Shown piece after piece: positions 50,201 to 60,900 of a DNA stretch of 64,000 nucleotides. Under the pieces are notes generated by a model that saw only the letters and a list, made by a program, of their open reading frames with translations, did not search any database and was not told the DNA's origin. The position numbers were made by a program, and so were the translations under genes. The DNA is from Vitis vinifera (lineage: Eukaryota > Streptophyta > Magnoliopsida > Vitales > Vitaceae), in NCBI RefSeq assembly GCF_030704535.1, contig NC_081807.1, forward strand, positions 2,583,001 to 2,647,000, given 5' to 3'. The first letter of the stretch is position 1. Each line of letters opens with the position of its first letter.

Positions 50201-50616
50201 TTTTGACTCTATACATAGTGGACTATTTTTAAGAAAGTTAATGCATTTTAAAATCGTGAGTATTTATTGAGTCTAGAGCGGACAATATTTACATAAGATA
50301 AAGTGGATCATTATAAATAGTATTAGAGTTAATACTTGACCCCGATGTGAGACTTTATCTGTTTGGTCCCATAAGGAATGTTTGTCAAATAAGACAAGGA
50401 CGTTGTAAAAGCATTGGGGGGAGGGTTTGATTGTGATATTCCACATCAAATAAGGAGAAGAAGTTTGTGACTCTCTCTCTCTCTCTCTCTTTATACATAT
50501 ATATATATATATATATATACTGGTTTTTTTTAAATGTATAAAAATGCTTTAGAGTCATGAGAACTTATTGGGTTCAAAGTGAAAAATATCTACATGGGAG
50601 GAAGTATGTCATTACA

Positions 50617-53329
50617 TACTCCATCGTGCTTAAGCTACCTTTCTTCATATTTTGAAGTTGACAAAGTTGCATTATTTGAGTCTTCGATGCGGCAGAGGAG
50701 ATTGTCTTGAGAACATTCCAAATCTCAAAGGTAAAATTGAGATTGATGATTTGAGACATCACACGTTTAGTTAGGGACAGATAGATCCAACACATCATTA
50801 GACTATTTTGTCATTACTAGAGATGAAGATTAGGATTCACAATCTCAGAACTCTCAAGAAACCTCAGTGGACTGGGTTGTGAGCTATTGATCATCTCCTT
50901 GAGTCCATTAGCGATCACAATGTTGAGCATGAGTAAGCCATATGAGATAATTCGAGCGATCAAAGCCTGATGGTGAATGCTTGATTCAAGGATGGGATAA
51001 TTGAAGCAATGACTTGAGCATTTGAGCTTGAAACAGGGCCGCTTGAACTTGAACCAGCACCATTGCAGTGAATATGAGCAAGAGTGGAAGACAATGAACC
51101 TTTGGATGCCTTGGAAGCAGAGCTTTAAGGATCAACTGCTTTGGTACCAAGATAAGATTCAGAGAAAATGTAAAGCGTCTGAGAGAATGCTAGAGAGGGA
51201 CAGAATTAGAGAGAAAATGAGCAACTGAGTTACTGATCTAAGAGCCTAAAATATATATATATTGCTCATGACAGCAGAAAATTTGCTAGCGAATTCTAGA
51301 CAAATCTGACATGTACAATTGAAATGGTTGCAACTAATTCTAACTAAGTCCCTTAAATATCAGCACAAGAGAAGGCGACTGTTAGAGCTAAGACTGACAC
51401 TGTTATAGGTTATAGCAATTTATTACACTTACCAAATTGGACTGCATGATAAACTCAAGCATTTCCTTCTAAATATTGTTTTGGCTTAACAGCCAAGTTG
51501 GCCTGTCAAATAGATCTTGTTTTTAGTTTTTATTTTTTTCGTGTTTGGTAAAAATATTTTGAAGACGTAGTCATAAAGGAAAAAAAAAGAAGTGCATTTA
51601 GTAAAGTGGCTTACATGTGGGACTTTTATGGAAGATAACAGTGCTGTTAAAAGAATAATAAACAGCTGGAAAGCCCATAAGCCTTTAGGGGTAAGCATGT
51701 CTGCCACTAAAAGTCGCTTTTCTTTATACTTTTAAAGATTAGAGAACCTTAAAAAATGATAAAAGTGCCATTAGAAGCTTATGGAAGTGATCACTATGTT
51801 GCTAAAAGTCCCTTATCTAAACTGCATTTTCCTGAAGTCTTCTTTTTTTTTTTTTTTTTTTTTCTTTTAAACTACATCTTCAAGTTGCAGTTTTTAGCTG
51901 AGCCAGAGAATTTTTCTTTCAAAACAATTCTGCTTGACAAGCAAGGCAATATTAAGAGATCTGACATGCAGATGTCATACCAGATGCAGTATTTGTCCCT
52001 ACTTAATATTAATTGCTTTTATATTTTTTTGAAAATCATAGTGCTTGGAAGAGAAGGTAACCTTGAGAAACTAGGAAACTCAAAGATTTATCCACTTGAA
52101 AATCTGGCCCTCCTATATATCTTTTTGAGAATGTTTGTATTATCCTTCTCGTCTTTTTTTTGATAAGTAAAGGCAATTGTATTAAAAGAAAAAGTATACA
52201 CGATGTATACAAAGCAATCAAGGTGCGAATACACAAAAAACAAGCAACTGCACCCTAAGAAGAACTTAATCAATCCACAGATTCTAGCAAGGATATAGGA
52301 CCATCCCCAATGTACAATCTAACCTAATCCCAAAATAAATACCAAAAGGAGCTTTTAAAAGTTTGGTCTAAACTTTCGCAATTCTCAAAGGCTCTCCTAT
52401 TTCTCTCCCTTCAAATGGTCTAAAAAATATACAAAGGAGCTACTTTCCAAGCCTTTTTCCTTCTTCTACCAACAAAGGAGCCTCCTCAACTCAAAAGCAA
52501 CCCTCTTACCGAAGAGTTCATCACCCGCTTTACATCAAATAAAGCAAAAACCAGCTGCCACAAAATGTGAGCTTTCGAGCAGTGTAGAAGAATATGATTA
52601 CTTGTTTCTTCGTCTTCTTCTTTACACATGTAGCATCTATTAGGCATCTTCCAACCCCTCCTTTTGAGCTGATCCTGTGTCAAAATCTATGTCCAAGTTG
52701 CCTCCCAAGCAAAGAAGCTTACTCTAACTAGGGCCCACGGATTCCAAACTATCCCATGGGGGAAAGGATCCACTCCCCTGTTGTTCAAGGAAGAGTAGGA
52801 TGACTTATTTTAAAAGACGCCGTTCTTTGTATCCACCCATACCAAAATATCCTCAAAATTCGAAGAGGGGTAATAATCATGTAACCTCCCAAAGAAGTTA
52901 TCTACTTCCTCTAACTCCCAATCAATCAACTGCCTAAAGAACCTAGGATTCCAACTACCACTATCCCAAATATCAACCACCCAAGTATCCTTAGAGGAAG
53001 CTATAGAAAAAAGATCTGGGAAAGCTTCCTTCAATGGCACATCCCCACATCATCTATCCTTCCAGAACTTCACCCTGTTCCCAGGCAAGAGACTACTTGT
53101 CTTGCATAAACAACTGCCATTGACATATTGAGACATAGAGTACAGGCAAAAGACTACTCATCGGATATCTGCATTTAATGTCTGATTTATGGAACTATCA
53201 TATGTTGGTACCAATATGAGAGAAAAATATACTGTTGCATGCATTTTTTTGGTCATTCACATTGAGGAACTTGTATTCATATCAGTAACTTCACTCCTTA
53301 GTTGTAGGAGTTATTAGAGTGCTATTGTT
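50617..53329. other. Copia 5' part, plain spacer and a further L1 copy
   Basis: 50617-51413 is the gag and 5' LTR side of the copia fossil. 51414-52152 is AT-rich sequence with a 21-base T run at 51843-51863 and no gene. 52153-53095 is L1-C. 53096-53329 is probably intron or leader sequence of the gene starting at 53512. Confidence 0.4.
52153..53095 (-). mobile_element. 5'-truncated L1 LINE (L1-C)
   Basis: The minus-strand 3' end is TTTACTTATCA plus poly-A (T run at 52154-52161). Only the ORF2 C terminus remains: NRVKFWKDR-type and WVVDIWDSGSWNPRFFRQL (about 52870-53100), and the zinc-binding block RCYMCKEEDEETSNHILLHC (about 52560-52640). Between these, stops and frame changes break the frame. 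CTTCTCGTC at the left and CTACTTGTC at the right could be a short, mutated target duplication. The right end is approximate. Confidence 0.8.
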
Positions 53330-53511
53330 TTGATCTCTCATCTTGTGCCATGCATCCCCAGAATTTCTGGTACTTCTTTCATGAGAGTTGAATCCACTTC
53401 AGATGGTTCAAGAAATGATGGACTCAAAATTCACTGGACATGGACTGGGAATACTGAAAATGGCTTGCCTGCCTCTGATAAGCAATTTCTGGTAACTGTA
53501 AAGAAGACAAG

Positions 53512-55500
53512 ATGCAGAATGAAAATCGAAGCAGGGTGCCCACATCTTTGGGAAATTCTTCATTACCAAAAGAGAGAGAATCTGTTATTAATGCCATTGA
53601 GGTTTCTGGCATCAAGAGACCACCATCTGAGTGCTTGGCGAGTCTCCCTGAAGACCACTCTCGCAGAATTGATGCAACAACTGGCCATTTCGTGTATGTT
53701 CGTAGAAAATCTGAAGCAGTACTAAGAAAGAGCAACACTTGCGACAACCGAAGCAACAATGCTCATTGTCCACATATGGGGCAACTTGGCCACAATGAGG
53801 AGACGACCCAGTTGATGCACACGCTATCTAGAAAACCTACTGATCCTCCTCTTGGAAAGACTGGCAACAGGCTACCCCCAGCAGAAGCCAATTATCCTCC
53901 CATTACTTCTGCTATCCCTTTTTTGGATAATCCAAGGGGAATGAAAAGTCAGCATTGGGAAGAACGTAATCTTCAATTGCAGAGATTGTTGAGGAAATTA
54001 GACCAATCAAATCAAGAGGATTATCTCCAGAGTAAGGTTCTTGGAATCAACAAAGTCTCCTTTGGATATTCTATTCTGCCTTAGTTAAATTCTTATGGTA
54101 TTTCTTTCCATATGTTTTATGTGAATTTTATAGTGCTTCGCTCCTTATCCTCCATTGAACTTAGCAGACATGCTGTAAAGTTGGAAAGGAGATCAATTCA
54201 GCTTTCACTGGAGGAAGGTATTGGGTTTTCATGGCTTTATTTTTCCTTTTCAATTTTCAAAAGATATAAAATGGAAATATGCATATGAGGACCAACCAGA
54301 AGTTGAAGGGGGCGTGGAGGAATATTTGTTGTCTAGCAATGAGTTTTATTTCTCCTACAGTATTTCTGATGTGAAACTTTACAAGCATGTACTTATGAAA
54401 CAATTAAATTGCTTTTATGATCTGATATGTGCTTTTAAACTTCTAAACTACCATCTAACTCCAAAAAGAAAAAAAAATGAAAAATGAAAAAAGTCATCTA
54501 CAGAGAATGTTAATATCTGCTTCACTGTGATAATGAATACCCATGACATATTAATTGGAGCCATGGTGTGTTTGGTCAGTATCACATGTCAAGGTAACAT
54601 CTTTATTTTGTAGACCTGTTTCTCATAGCTCTTGCACACCCACAAATTTAGCAATCATCCATACTCTTGTCTTTCCAAATAGTATTCATGGTTTTACCAC
54701 AACTATCTGTCTAACACGGATTCCAGGTGACTAACACAGCAATATCCAAAAGTTAAACTTGTGAACACAAATACATATGCCAGTCAACACAGCCCTGAGG
54801 TGTGAAATGGGAAGAATGGTGATGCCATTTCTTTCATAATTTATCATCGAATCTGGGTTGTGTGATGTGGCCACTGAAGGTACACAGTGAATGTTGTGTC
54901 TATGCTCAAAATCAATAGCTTCATAAGGATATGCCCCCTTTGGACTTTTAGGAAGCCTTAAGAGAATGATGTTTAGGCTAAAGGATCAACTATGTCCAAT
55001 TAACTTGCCCTGCTTAGTTGCCCTGCTTAGTTGCAGAGGTGTACGAAATGAAGCTTTTGAATCTTCCACCAGTTGGGGGTGGAATAGCTGTTGTCAGTTT
55101 CCGGGTGTTCTTTTAATATGAACAAATTACTCTTCAATTAAATGGAGCATTAGTGAAACATACTTGATAATTGTACACTTCTTTTATGGTAGCAGCAGCA
55201 GCTGCTGCAGCTATAACCCCTGGCAGTGCTAGACTGCTTGTTGATAGAATTTAATGTCGGTCCTTGTTGTCTTCATTCTATTGAACTTGGAGTTTTTACC
55301 TTGTGCCATGTCTTGAATTAAACATATGAGCAATAGTATTATGCCTCTTCTGCAATCAACTTTAGTGACCTTTTAATGTTATGATATAATAGGAAAGCAT
55401 ATGTTCAGGCTTCAGCTTTCTCATTGTGTGTCATTTTCTGAGATGTACAGGTAAAGAGTTGCAGCGAGTTGGAGCTTTGAACATACTGGAAAAACTATGA
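53512..55500 (+). CDS. Plant protein of unknown function, predicted three-exon gene
   Basis: I do not recognise the family. Three exons join in frame with good splice sites: 53512-54031 (donor GTAAGG), 54134-54217 and 55451-55500, giving 217 residues. Visible features: a charged N terminus (MQNENRSRVPTSLGN), a conserved-looking DATTGHFVYVRRKSEAVL motif, a Cys/His pair region (NTCDNRSNNAHCPHMGQLGH), a proline-rich linker, and a C-terminal helical, probably coiled-coil part (WEERNLQLQRLLRKLDQSN, SSIELSRHAVKLERRSIQLS) ending GKELQRVGALNILEKL. No signal peptide or membrane segment; a nuclear or cytosolic role is a guess. Upstream, 53360-53511 reads like leader or an alternative exon (acceptor CCCCAG before 53360), with a second open frame (MRVESTSDGS) out of phase with the main one. 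The consistent frame across three junctions supports a real gene. Confidence 0.65.
54218..55450 (+). other. Last intron of the unknown gene
   Basis: This 1.2-kb intron begins GTATTGG and ends TGTACAG. It holds no recognisable repeat or RNA; short open frames have no family features. A direct pair TTGCCCTGCTTAG(T) near 55003-55031 is the only small repeat noted. Confidence 0.4.
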
Positions 55501-56914
55501 TTTCTTCAGACCAATCTATACCATACAGAGAAGTGAGGCACCATGATGAAGAGCAGACCAACCTGGGTTTTATTTGTCTGCCTGCCCTTGTGGGTGGGTT
55601 CAATCCCATTCCTTCTTGTTTCTTTCCCTTGCCTTTCTGCAATGGCCATCTCCCCATTAGTTATAGCTGATACACTGTCTCATTTTTGTTATGAGGATGT
55701 TCATAAACTAATATTAACTCTTTCTTAACCATTTTGTGAGCCCTTTTTAATTAATTATGGCTTATTTGGTAAGTTTTGAAATAGTTTTTTAAAAACATGT
55801 TTTTTAAAATCAATTTTCAATTATTTTCCAAAACAAAATTCTACTTAGGAATTCAAATATAAAGAACAATTTTCTCGTACTTTTAAAGTATTTTTTATTG
55901 AATAGAGGAAAAAGTTATTAAAATTATATATGTACGTGTTTTTCTTAATCTTAAAGACGTGTTTTAAAGTTGTAAGGACTTAAAGTAAATAATAGTTACA
56001 TAAATCCTAATTTTATTTAGAAATCAATAATTTTTAAATTCAATTATTATTTTTTGTTAATTTTATTTCAATTTATTTTAATAAATTTTCATTTTACTTT
56101 ATTAAGAAATCAATAATTTTAAATTCTCAACTCACACAAAATTAGTACCAAAAGTTGGGGTTATATAAAGAGTGTTTATATTTGCCTCCACTTTAAAATA
56201 TCAATCATATATCTAAAATTTGTATTTTGGAGGGTCATTTTTATTTTATTTTATTTTTTAATTCAAAAAATATTTTATAAATGGAAATTTAAATTTTTAT
56301 TTAATTCAAAAAATTATAACACTTTAAATAAGTTTTTTTTCTCTTTTTTTTTTTTCGAATTTTCATTTTATCTATTTTTGGTTGTAATTTGGAATTAATA
56401 TATGGTAGTATGTATGAATTTTTTTTTTATATAAAAAAATATACAGGTGAAATATTAAAGATATTTATAAAAAAAATAAAAAAAATGGAAAAAATATAAA
56501 TTATTTTAAAATATATTTAATAAATTCGATAATAAAATTAAATAAAATCACGTCATAATTTCAATAGTTTATTTTTTTTTGGAAAAAATTATGGCTTTTT
56601 TCCCTAATCTCAAAACGTTGCGTTTTGGCCAATTTGATGTCCTTTGGACTCTCACTAGCATTGAGAAAACCGCGGCCTCTGCGGTTTCCACTATGAACAT
56701 GGGTTAGTTGCTGCGGTTTGAGTGTCTAAATTACCCTTTCGCCCCCATCCAGTGGCCTACCTAGAGCTGAAATTTCAGGGCTGATTATGGTATTTGCATT
56801 GGTCCCGGGAAAATAGGAACTGAAAATAACTGCTAAATTCAAAGCCCTGTACGTAACCGCTTCTAATACATAAGAAACTCATCGGCCATTCTTCAACTCT
56901 TTTCCGAAATCTCA
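55501..56914. other. Spacer and promoter of the zinc-finger gene
   Basis: Starts with the 3' UTR of the unknown gene. About 55757-55850 resembles half of the TTTGGTAA-type MITE family. 55850-56580 is very AT-rich. 56581-56914 is the promoter and leader of the C2H2 gene, with AAAACGTTGCGTTTT at 56612-56626. Confidence 0.45.
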
Positions 56915-56941
56915 ATGTGGATTTTCCTCTGCGTAAAGTGA
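56915..56941 (+). CDS. Upstream ORF overlapping the C2H2 start codon
   Basis: ATG at 56915 opens an eight-codon frame (MWIFLCVK) whose TGA (56939-56941) shares its A with the ATG of the main frame, as TGATG. Ribosomes reading it would end exactly at the main start, a layout that usually lowers translation or requires reinitiation. If the transcript starts downstream of 56915 the uORF would not exist. Confidence 0.5.
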   Translation: MWIFLCVK

Positions 56942-57909
56942 TGAACATTAATACAGATTTAATTGTTCATACTTCCAAAAACCCAGTAGAGACATTTGGA
57001 AACTTGGATTCATCTCAGCAGAGTGGCAGTAATTACCAAATTCAGAATCAAAACCCCAGAAAGAAGCGTTCGAAGTTGATCCGAATCGATCCTTCTGTGG
57101 TGGCGAGCTCTAGTGGCATTGTGAAGGCGAAATCTGGAAAGAAGGCTGACCCGAGTGCTCCAAAGATCACTCGGCCGTGCAGTGAGTGTGGCAAGAAGTT
57201 TTGGTCATGGAAGGCCTTGTTTGGGCACATGAGGTGCCACCCTGAGAGGCAGTGGAGGGGGATAAACCCACCTCCCAATTATAGACGCTCCGAAAAGGGT
57301 GTGGAGGATGCGGATTTGGGGATGAGCGAGGATGATCATGAGGTTGCTGCCTGTTTGCTTATGCTGGCTAATGGGGCTGGTCCAATTGAGAGGATTAGTC
57401 ACTGTATGCTGGCGTATCAGGCTGATGGGGCTGATGGGCTTGACGCATTGGGTGGGGGTTGTAGGTTTGAATGTTCAAGTTGTAAGAAGGTTTTCGGGTC
57501 GCACCAGGCTCTAGGGGGCCACAGGGCTAGTCATAAGAATGTGAAGGGGTGTTTTGCTATAACAAGAAATGAGGGGGAGGATGAGGATAGGAGTGGTGGG
57601 CATGAGAGGGATGGAGATGGGGAAGTGAAGGAGAATTTGGAGGAGAAGATGATGATGGTGTTGGGGCACAAGTGCAGTATCTGTTTGAGGGTGTTCTCTA
57701 GTGGTCAAGCCCTGGGTGGACACAAGAGGTGCCATTGGGAGAGAGGGGATGAGCCACCATCATCATTATCGTCACTCCCTCAAGGGCTCAACCCCTTTGC
57801 ACCCAAGGCAGGTTTCGGTCTCGACTTGAACTTGCCTGCCCCATTGGAAGATGATTCCTATTGCTCTCATTCTTCAAATCTGGCTTTGGATTTAAGGCTG
57901 GGACTATGA
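56941..57909 (+). CDS. C2H2 zinc-finger repressor with three fingers and EAR motifs (ZAT2/ZAT3, DAZ-like)
   Basis: A single-exon nuclear transcription factor of 322 residues. A basic stretch PRKKRSK (39-45) may be a nuclear signal. Finger 1 (80-100, CSECGKKFWSWKALFGHMRC) has WSWKALFGH in place of QALGGH; fingers 2 (178-198) and 3 (245-265) carry the plant QALGGH core (CSSCKKVFGSHQALGGHRAS, CSICLRVFSSGQALGGHKRC). Two repression motifs end the protein: LDLNLP (294-299) and LALDLRLGL at the C terminus, both EAR type. The layout matches Arabidopsis ZAT2/ZAT3, the DUO1-activated DAZ1/DAZ2 factors of pollen. The reading frame is open further upstream only through a GTG; the first ATG is at 56941, preceded by an overlapping short uORF. 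The orthologue name is from memory, so the symbol is left empty. Confidence 0.93.
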   Translation: MNINTDLIVHTSKNPVETFGNLDSSQQSGSNYQIQNQNPRKKRSKLIRIDPSVVASSSGIVKAKSGKKADPSAPKITRPCSECGKKFWSWKALFGHMRCHPERQWRGINPPPNYRRSEKGVEDADLGMSEDDHEVAACLLMLANGAGPIERISHCMLAYQADGADGLDALGGGCRFECSSCKKVFGSHQALGGHRASHKNVKGCFAITRNEGEDEDRSGGHERDGDGEVKENLEEKMMMVLGHKCSICLRVFSSGQALGGHKRCHWERGDEPPSSLSSLPQGLNPFAPKAGFGLDLNLPAPLEDDSYCSHSSNLALDLRLGL

Positions 57910-60900
57910 GGGTGATTCAAAATCCTCTAATATGGGTTTTTCGTTACTGAATTGGCTCTGCTTGTAATGTAGGATTACTGGTCAATATTGTATTAACATT
58001 GTATAGTTGATATGGACTTGGAAAGGTTTCTTGTTGGCTCCAAAATTGGGAGACAGAAATTTGAAATCCATAGATGACTTTGATAAACACTGTGTCTTTA
58101 TGCATATATTGTGCTTGCGCTGCAAAAACACTGTTACTTTTCTTTTGTATAGTCATCAGAATATTTTATAGATTTTGAGTGACAAAGCCTATGGCCTGCA
58201 GATTGGATTGTCTAAATTAACTGTTTGTTGATGTTATCAGAATAAGAGGATCAATAACCACAATCTAAATAATTATGTGGTTGGAAACATTTCATTGAAC
58301 TGGTTTTCTATTCAAATAGAGATGAGGAGAACCGCGTAGTGGCTACACAACACATGGGTCAAGACAAACCACCTTGTTGTTCTTTAGACATAAGAGAATT
58401 TTTTTAGCCCCCTGCCCCAACCTTTCGACCAGCTTGGGGTTGTCATTACATTTTCATCACCTTTATGAGATGGTAAATACAAAGAATCGATCAAAAGGGG
58501 AGAAAAGAAATGGCAGGACATGGTGAGAAAAGACCTTCAGATTTCCAAAATGGCCAAAAGCCAATACTCCATTTTCTAAGCCTTTACCATTGTGATGAAA
58601 TGTAGGGTCATATACTTAGAAGATGAAAAAGCTCTGATGTCTCCTTCCACATGAGAGCTCTACTTTTACACGTCTAGATAAGCTTAAGTAGACCTAGATG
58701 AACCCTCAAGAACCCCAGGACATAACTTTGTGTTTGAAAAAAAAATGCAACAGCAAAGGCCAAAGCTCCCTCCATGTCCATACCCACTAAAGCCAGGATA
58801 ACAACTTTGCTGATACCTTGTTTAACTTATTACTCTGTATCAAAGCTATGATAATCCATGAGGTCACATGGTGGCAACTTTGCTGATACCTAACCTACTT
58901 TAGAGTATTCTATGCTATAAAATCTTTAGCACTAATGTCCCCACGAGATTATGCAACTTTTACGCTTATTCCATGTACCCAAATGTACATTCATGGCCTT
59001 AATAGGTTGCATCAGAACCATAAGAATTCTGCTCAATTCTCACTTCTCACCAGGCTAGCTCCTTTGTGCCTGGTTTTAATGCTAGAATGATAATGATCCA
59101 AACCAGTCGAATGATTTGTTCTATTTTTAGTGTCTGTATAATATGATTCAGAATGAAAAACTATGCTAGAGATTAACTCTTAGATTCCTTCTTACTGGCC
59201 TATGATTAGAAAAAGGGGCAGGACACCAGCAATTGACTGCATAAGCCATGACGCGAGCAGACTAATATGTAAAAAGGTCTGTTTCTCCCATTACTTATTA
59301 TTAGACCCATTATTCTGATGTCTGTTATGGCCCATATCGCATTATTTCTTTGAGAGTTAATCGTACTTTTAACATTTGTCCTTGATTTGTAGACATCGAA
59401 CCTTACACTAGGTGAAACACTCTGATAATATTTAACTCTTGAAAGTATCTTTGAAGCTTCTTAGTGTGTAATTATGAATTATAGTTCATCTGCTTATAGC
59501 CCAGGACCATACAAATGAGTGTCATCATAAGACGAAGTGGAGCTCAATCAGCTGGTAAAATGTGAACTCAAGTATAATTATTATTGTGTTCAAGACTTTT
59601 CATCAACCACCATTTTTATTTCCTAACCAAATGACTTCATGAATCCCTGACATGTATTGATATTTAGGGAGTTTGAATGGTTGTGATTGAATTTCCAGAG
59701 ATTAGACCCACATCGGATCTCTTTCATCATAGCTTACCTACTCAATAGACATTTCAGAAGCTGAATAGAAAAATGCTATTGACCTTCCCTTTTCTGGTTT
59801 TAATCAGAGGTGTTCAATAATGGTATATCCAGTCCTTATCTACCTGTCCATTTGACAACCACTTTGGGGTTCTATCCAAAATGATTTTGTTAATAAATCA
59901 CCATGATTGAAAGATTATCATTTCTTTAGAAGTCAGAATCTTTTGGATTCCCCTCCGTAAATTAAGTATATATATGCAGTGTGAAAGCCTCTAGGTATCT
60001 TGCCTTGATTCAACTCTCCTCTGTGATCCTGTGAAAAGACGGTTTAGGTATTAAATGACTTATTATATTCATCAATGTGTATTCATCATGTCTGAAATCT
60101 TTAAACCAGTCCTATTCTGTGAAAAACACAATAGAACTCTTCTGATAGGGAATGGAATACGGTGTCCAAGTACAAGTTCTGAAAAATAAAAAAATCCCAC
60201 ATAGCTTTCTCTTCTCCTTTTCTTGTGCTGATCTGCAACGAATCCTCCTAGCCTATATTGTCATATTAGGCGATCGAATATTCCATCTACTCAAATATCG
60301 AACAACTGTCATCACTGGGCCTTGTTTGATGATATCGTGTGGTTTGAACTGCTAAAGATTGATTCCCCAACTTGATCTCAATCAGCCTGGCTTATTTCTA
60401 AGTTCTAACAAGGTTAGACTATGGCATATTGACCATTCTTCCCTGATAATCAGATCTAGTTTTAAATAAAGTGGAGGAATCTTATAACATAGAAAATGAG
60501 TTCATAGATATGCATGTTGAATCCTTTGGGATCTTGATCAGTTCATCCAATTGGCTTATGGACTCCACAGCCACATACATGGTTGTCTATGTCAAAATAA
60601 TTCATCCATATAATTGAGCTGACTTTTTTTAATTGCTGATGCATAATGCAGTTCCTCACCTAATCTAATGCTAGTTTTCGTGGTCCTTTAAGCGTGGGTT
60701 TAGGAAGCTTCATGAAGTAAGAATGACATCTAGGCGCGTCATATGGGGCTAGCAACATCGCTTTCTCTTCCTTTTCGTTTCTTTTAAGTCCTTGCAAACG
60801 TCAGCTACAGCAAGATGAACTTTTTCTCTGATAGCGAAATATGAAGTAGTTTTGTTGAATGAATCATTCAACAGAAAACTACTTTCTCAAAAGAAAACCA

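Larger units (their letters stand above)
45895..50616. mobile_element. TRIM (terminal-repeat retrotransposon in miniature) split by an L1
   Basis: Without the L1 inside, about 465 bp. Two direct terminal repeats begin TGTGATATCCCACAT (45895) and TGTGATATTCCACAT (about 50433), and end CATTATA and CATTACA (50616). Between them is a very short interior with a primer-site-like AGTATTAGAGTTA after the first repeat and a purine tract (GGGGGGAGGG) before the second, and no genes. This layout is that of a non-autonomous LTR element. The second terminal repeat contains (CT)n and (AT)n microsatellites. It is an old fossil, interrupted by L1-A in its first repeat. Confidence 0.7.
44281..51413 (-). mobile_element. 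Ty1/copia LTR retrotransposon fossil, host of several later insertions
   Basis: Direct repeats at about 44281-44520 and 51151-51413 align well and are the LTRs of a minus-strand copia element. Next to the 5' LTR, near 51138-51149, is a primer-binding site of the TGGTACCAAAGC type (initiator-tRNA-Met like). A gag piece (UBN2-like, about 50574-50800) and a reverse transcriptase piece (RVT_2 type, with FSPVVKPTTIRVVLTLA, about 44474-44690) confirm the family. It is broken, much shortened inside, and has received an L1, a TRIM and, inside the TRIM, another L1. It must be older than all of these. Confidence 0.8.

Noticed and set aside
53330-53725. 131-codon open frame beginning before the unknown gene
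   Set aside because: It is out of phase with the splice-consistent frame starting at 53512; the part before 53512 is more likely leader or an alternative exon.
56917-56940. Longer zinc-finger protein starting at GTG 56917
   Set aside because: GTG starts are not expected in a plant nuclear gene, and a true ATG follows at 56941.
60152-60355. 67-codon open frame in the right-hand gene-poor region
   Set aside because: No domain, no splice context and composition like the surrounding spacer.
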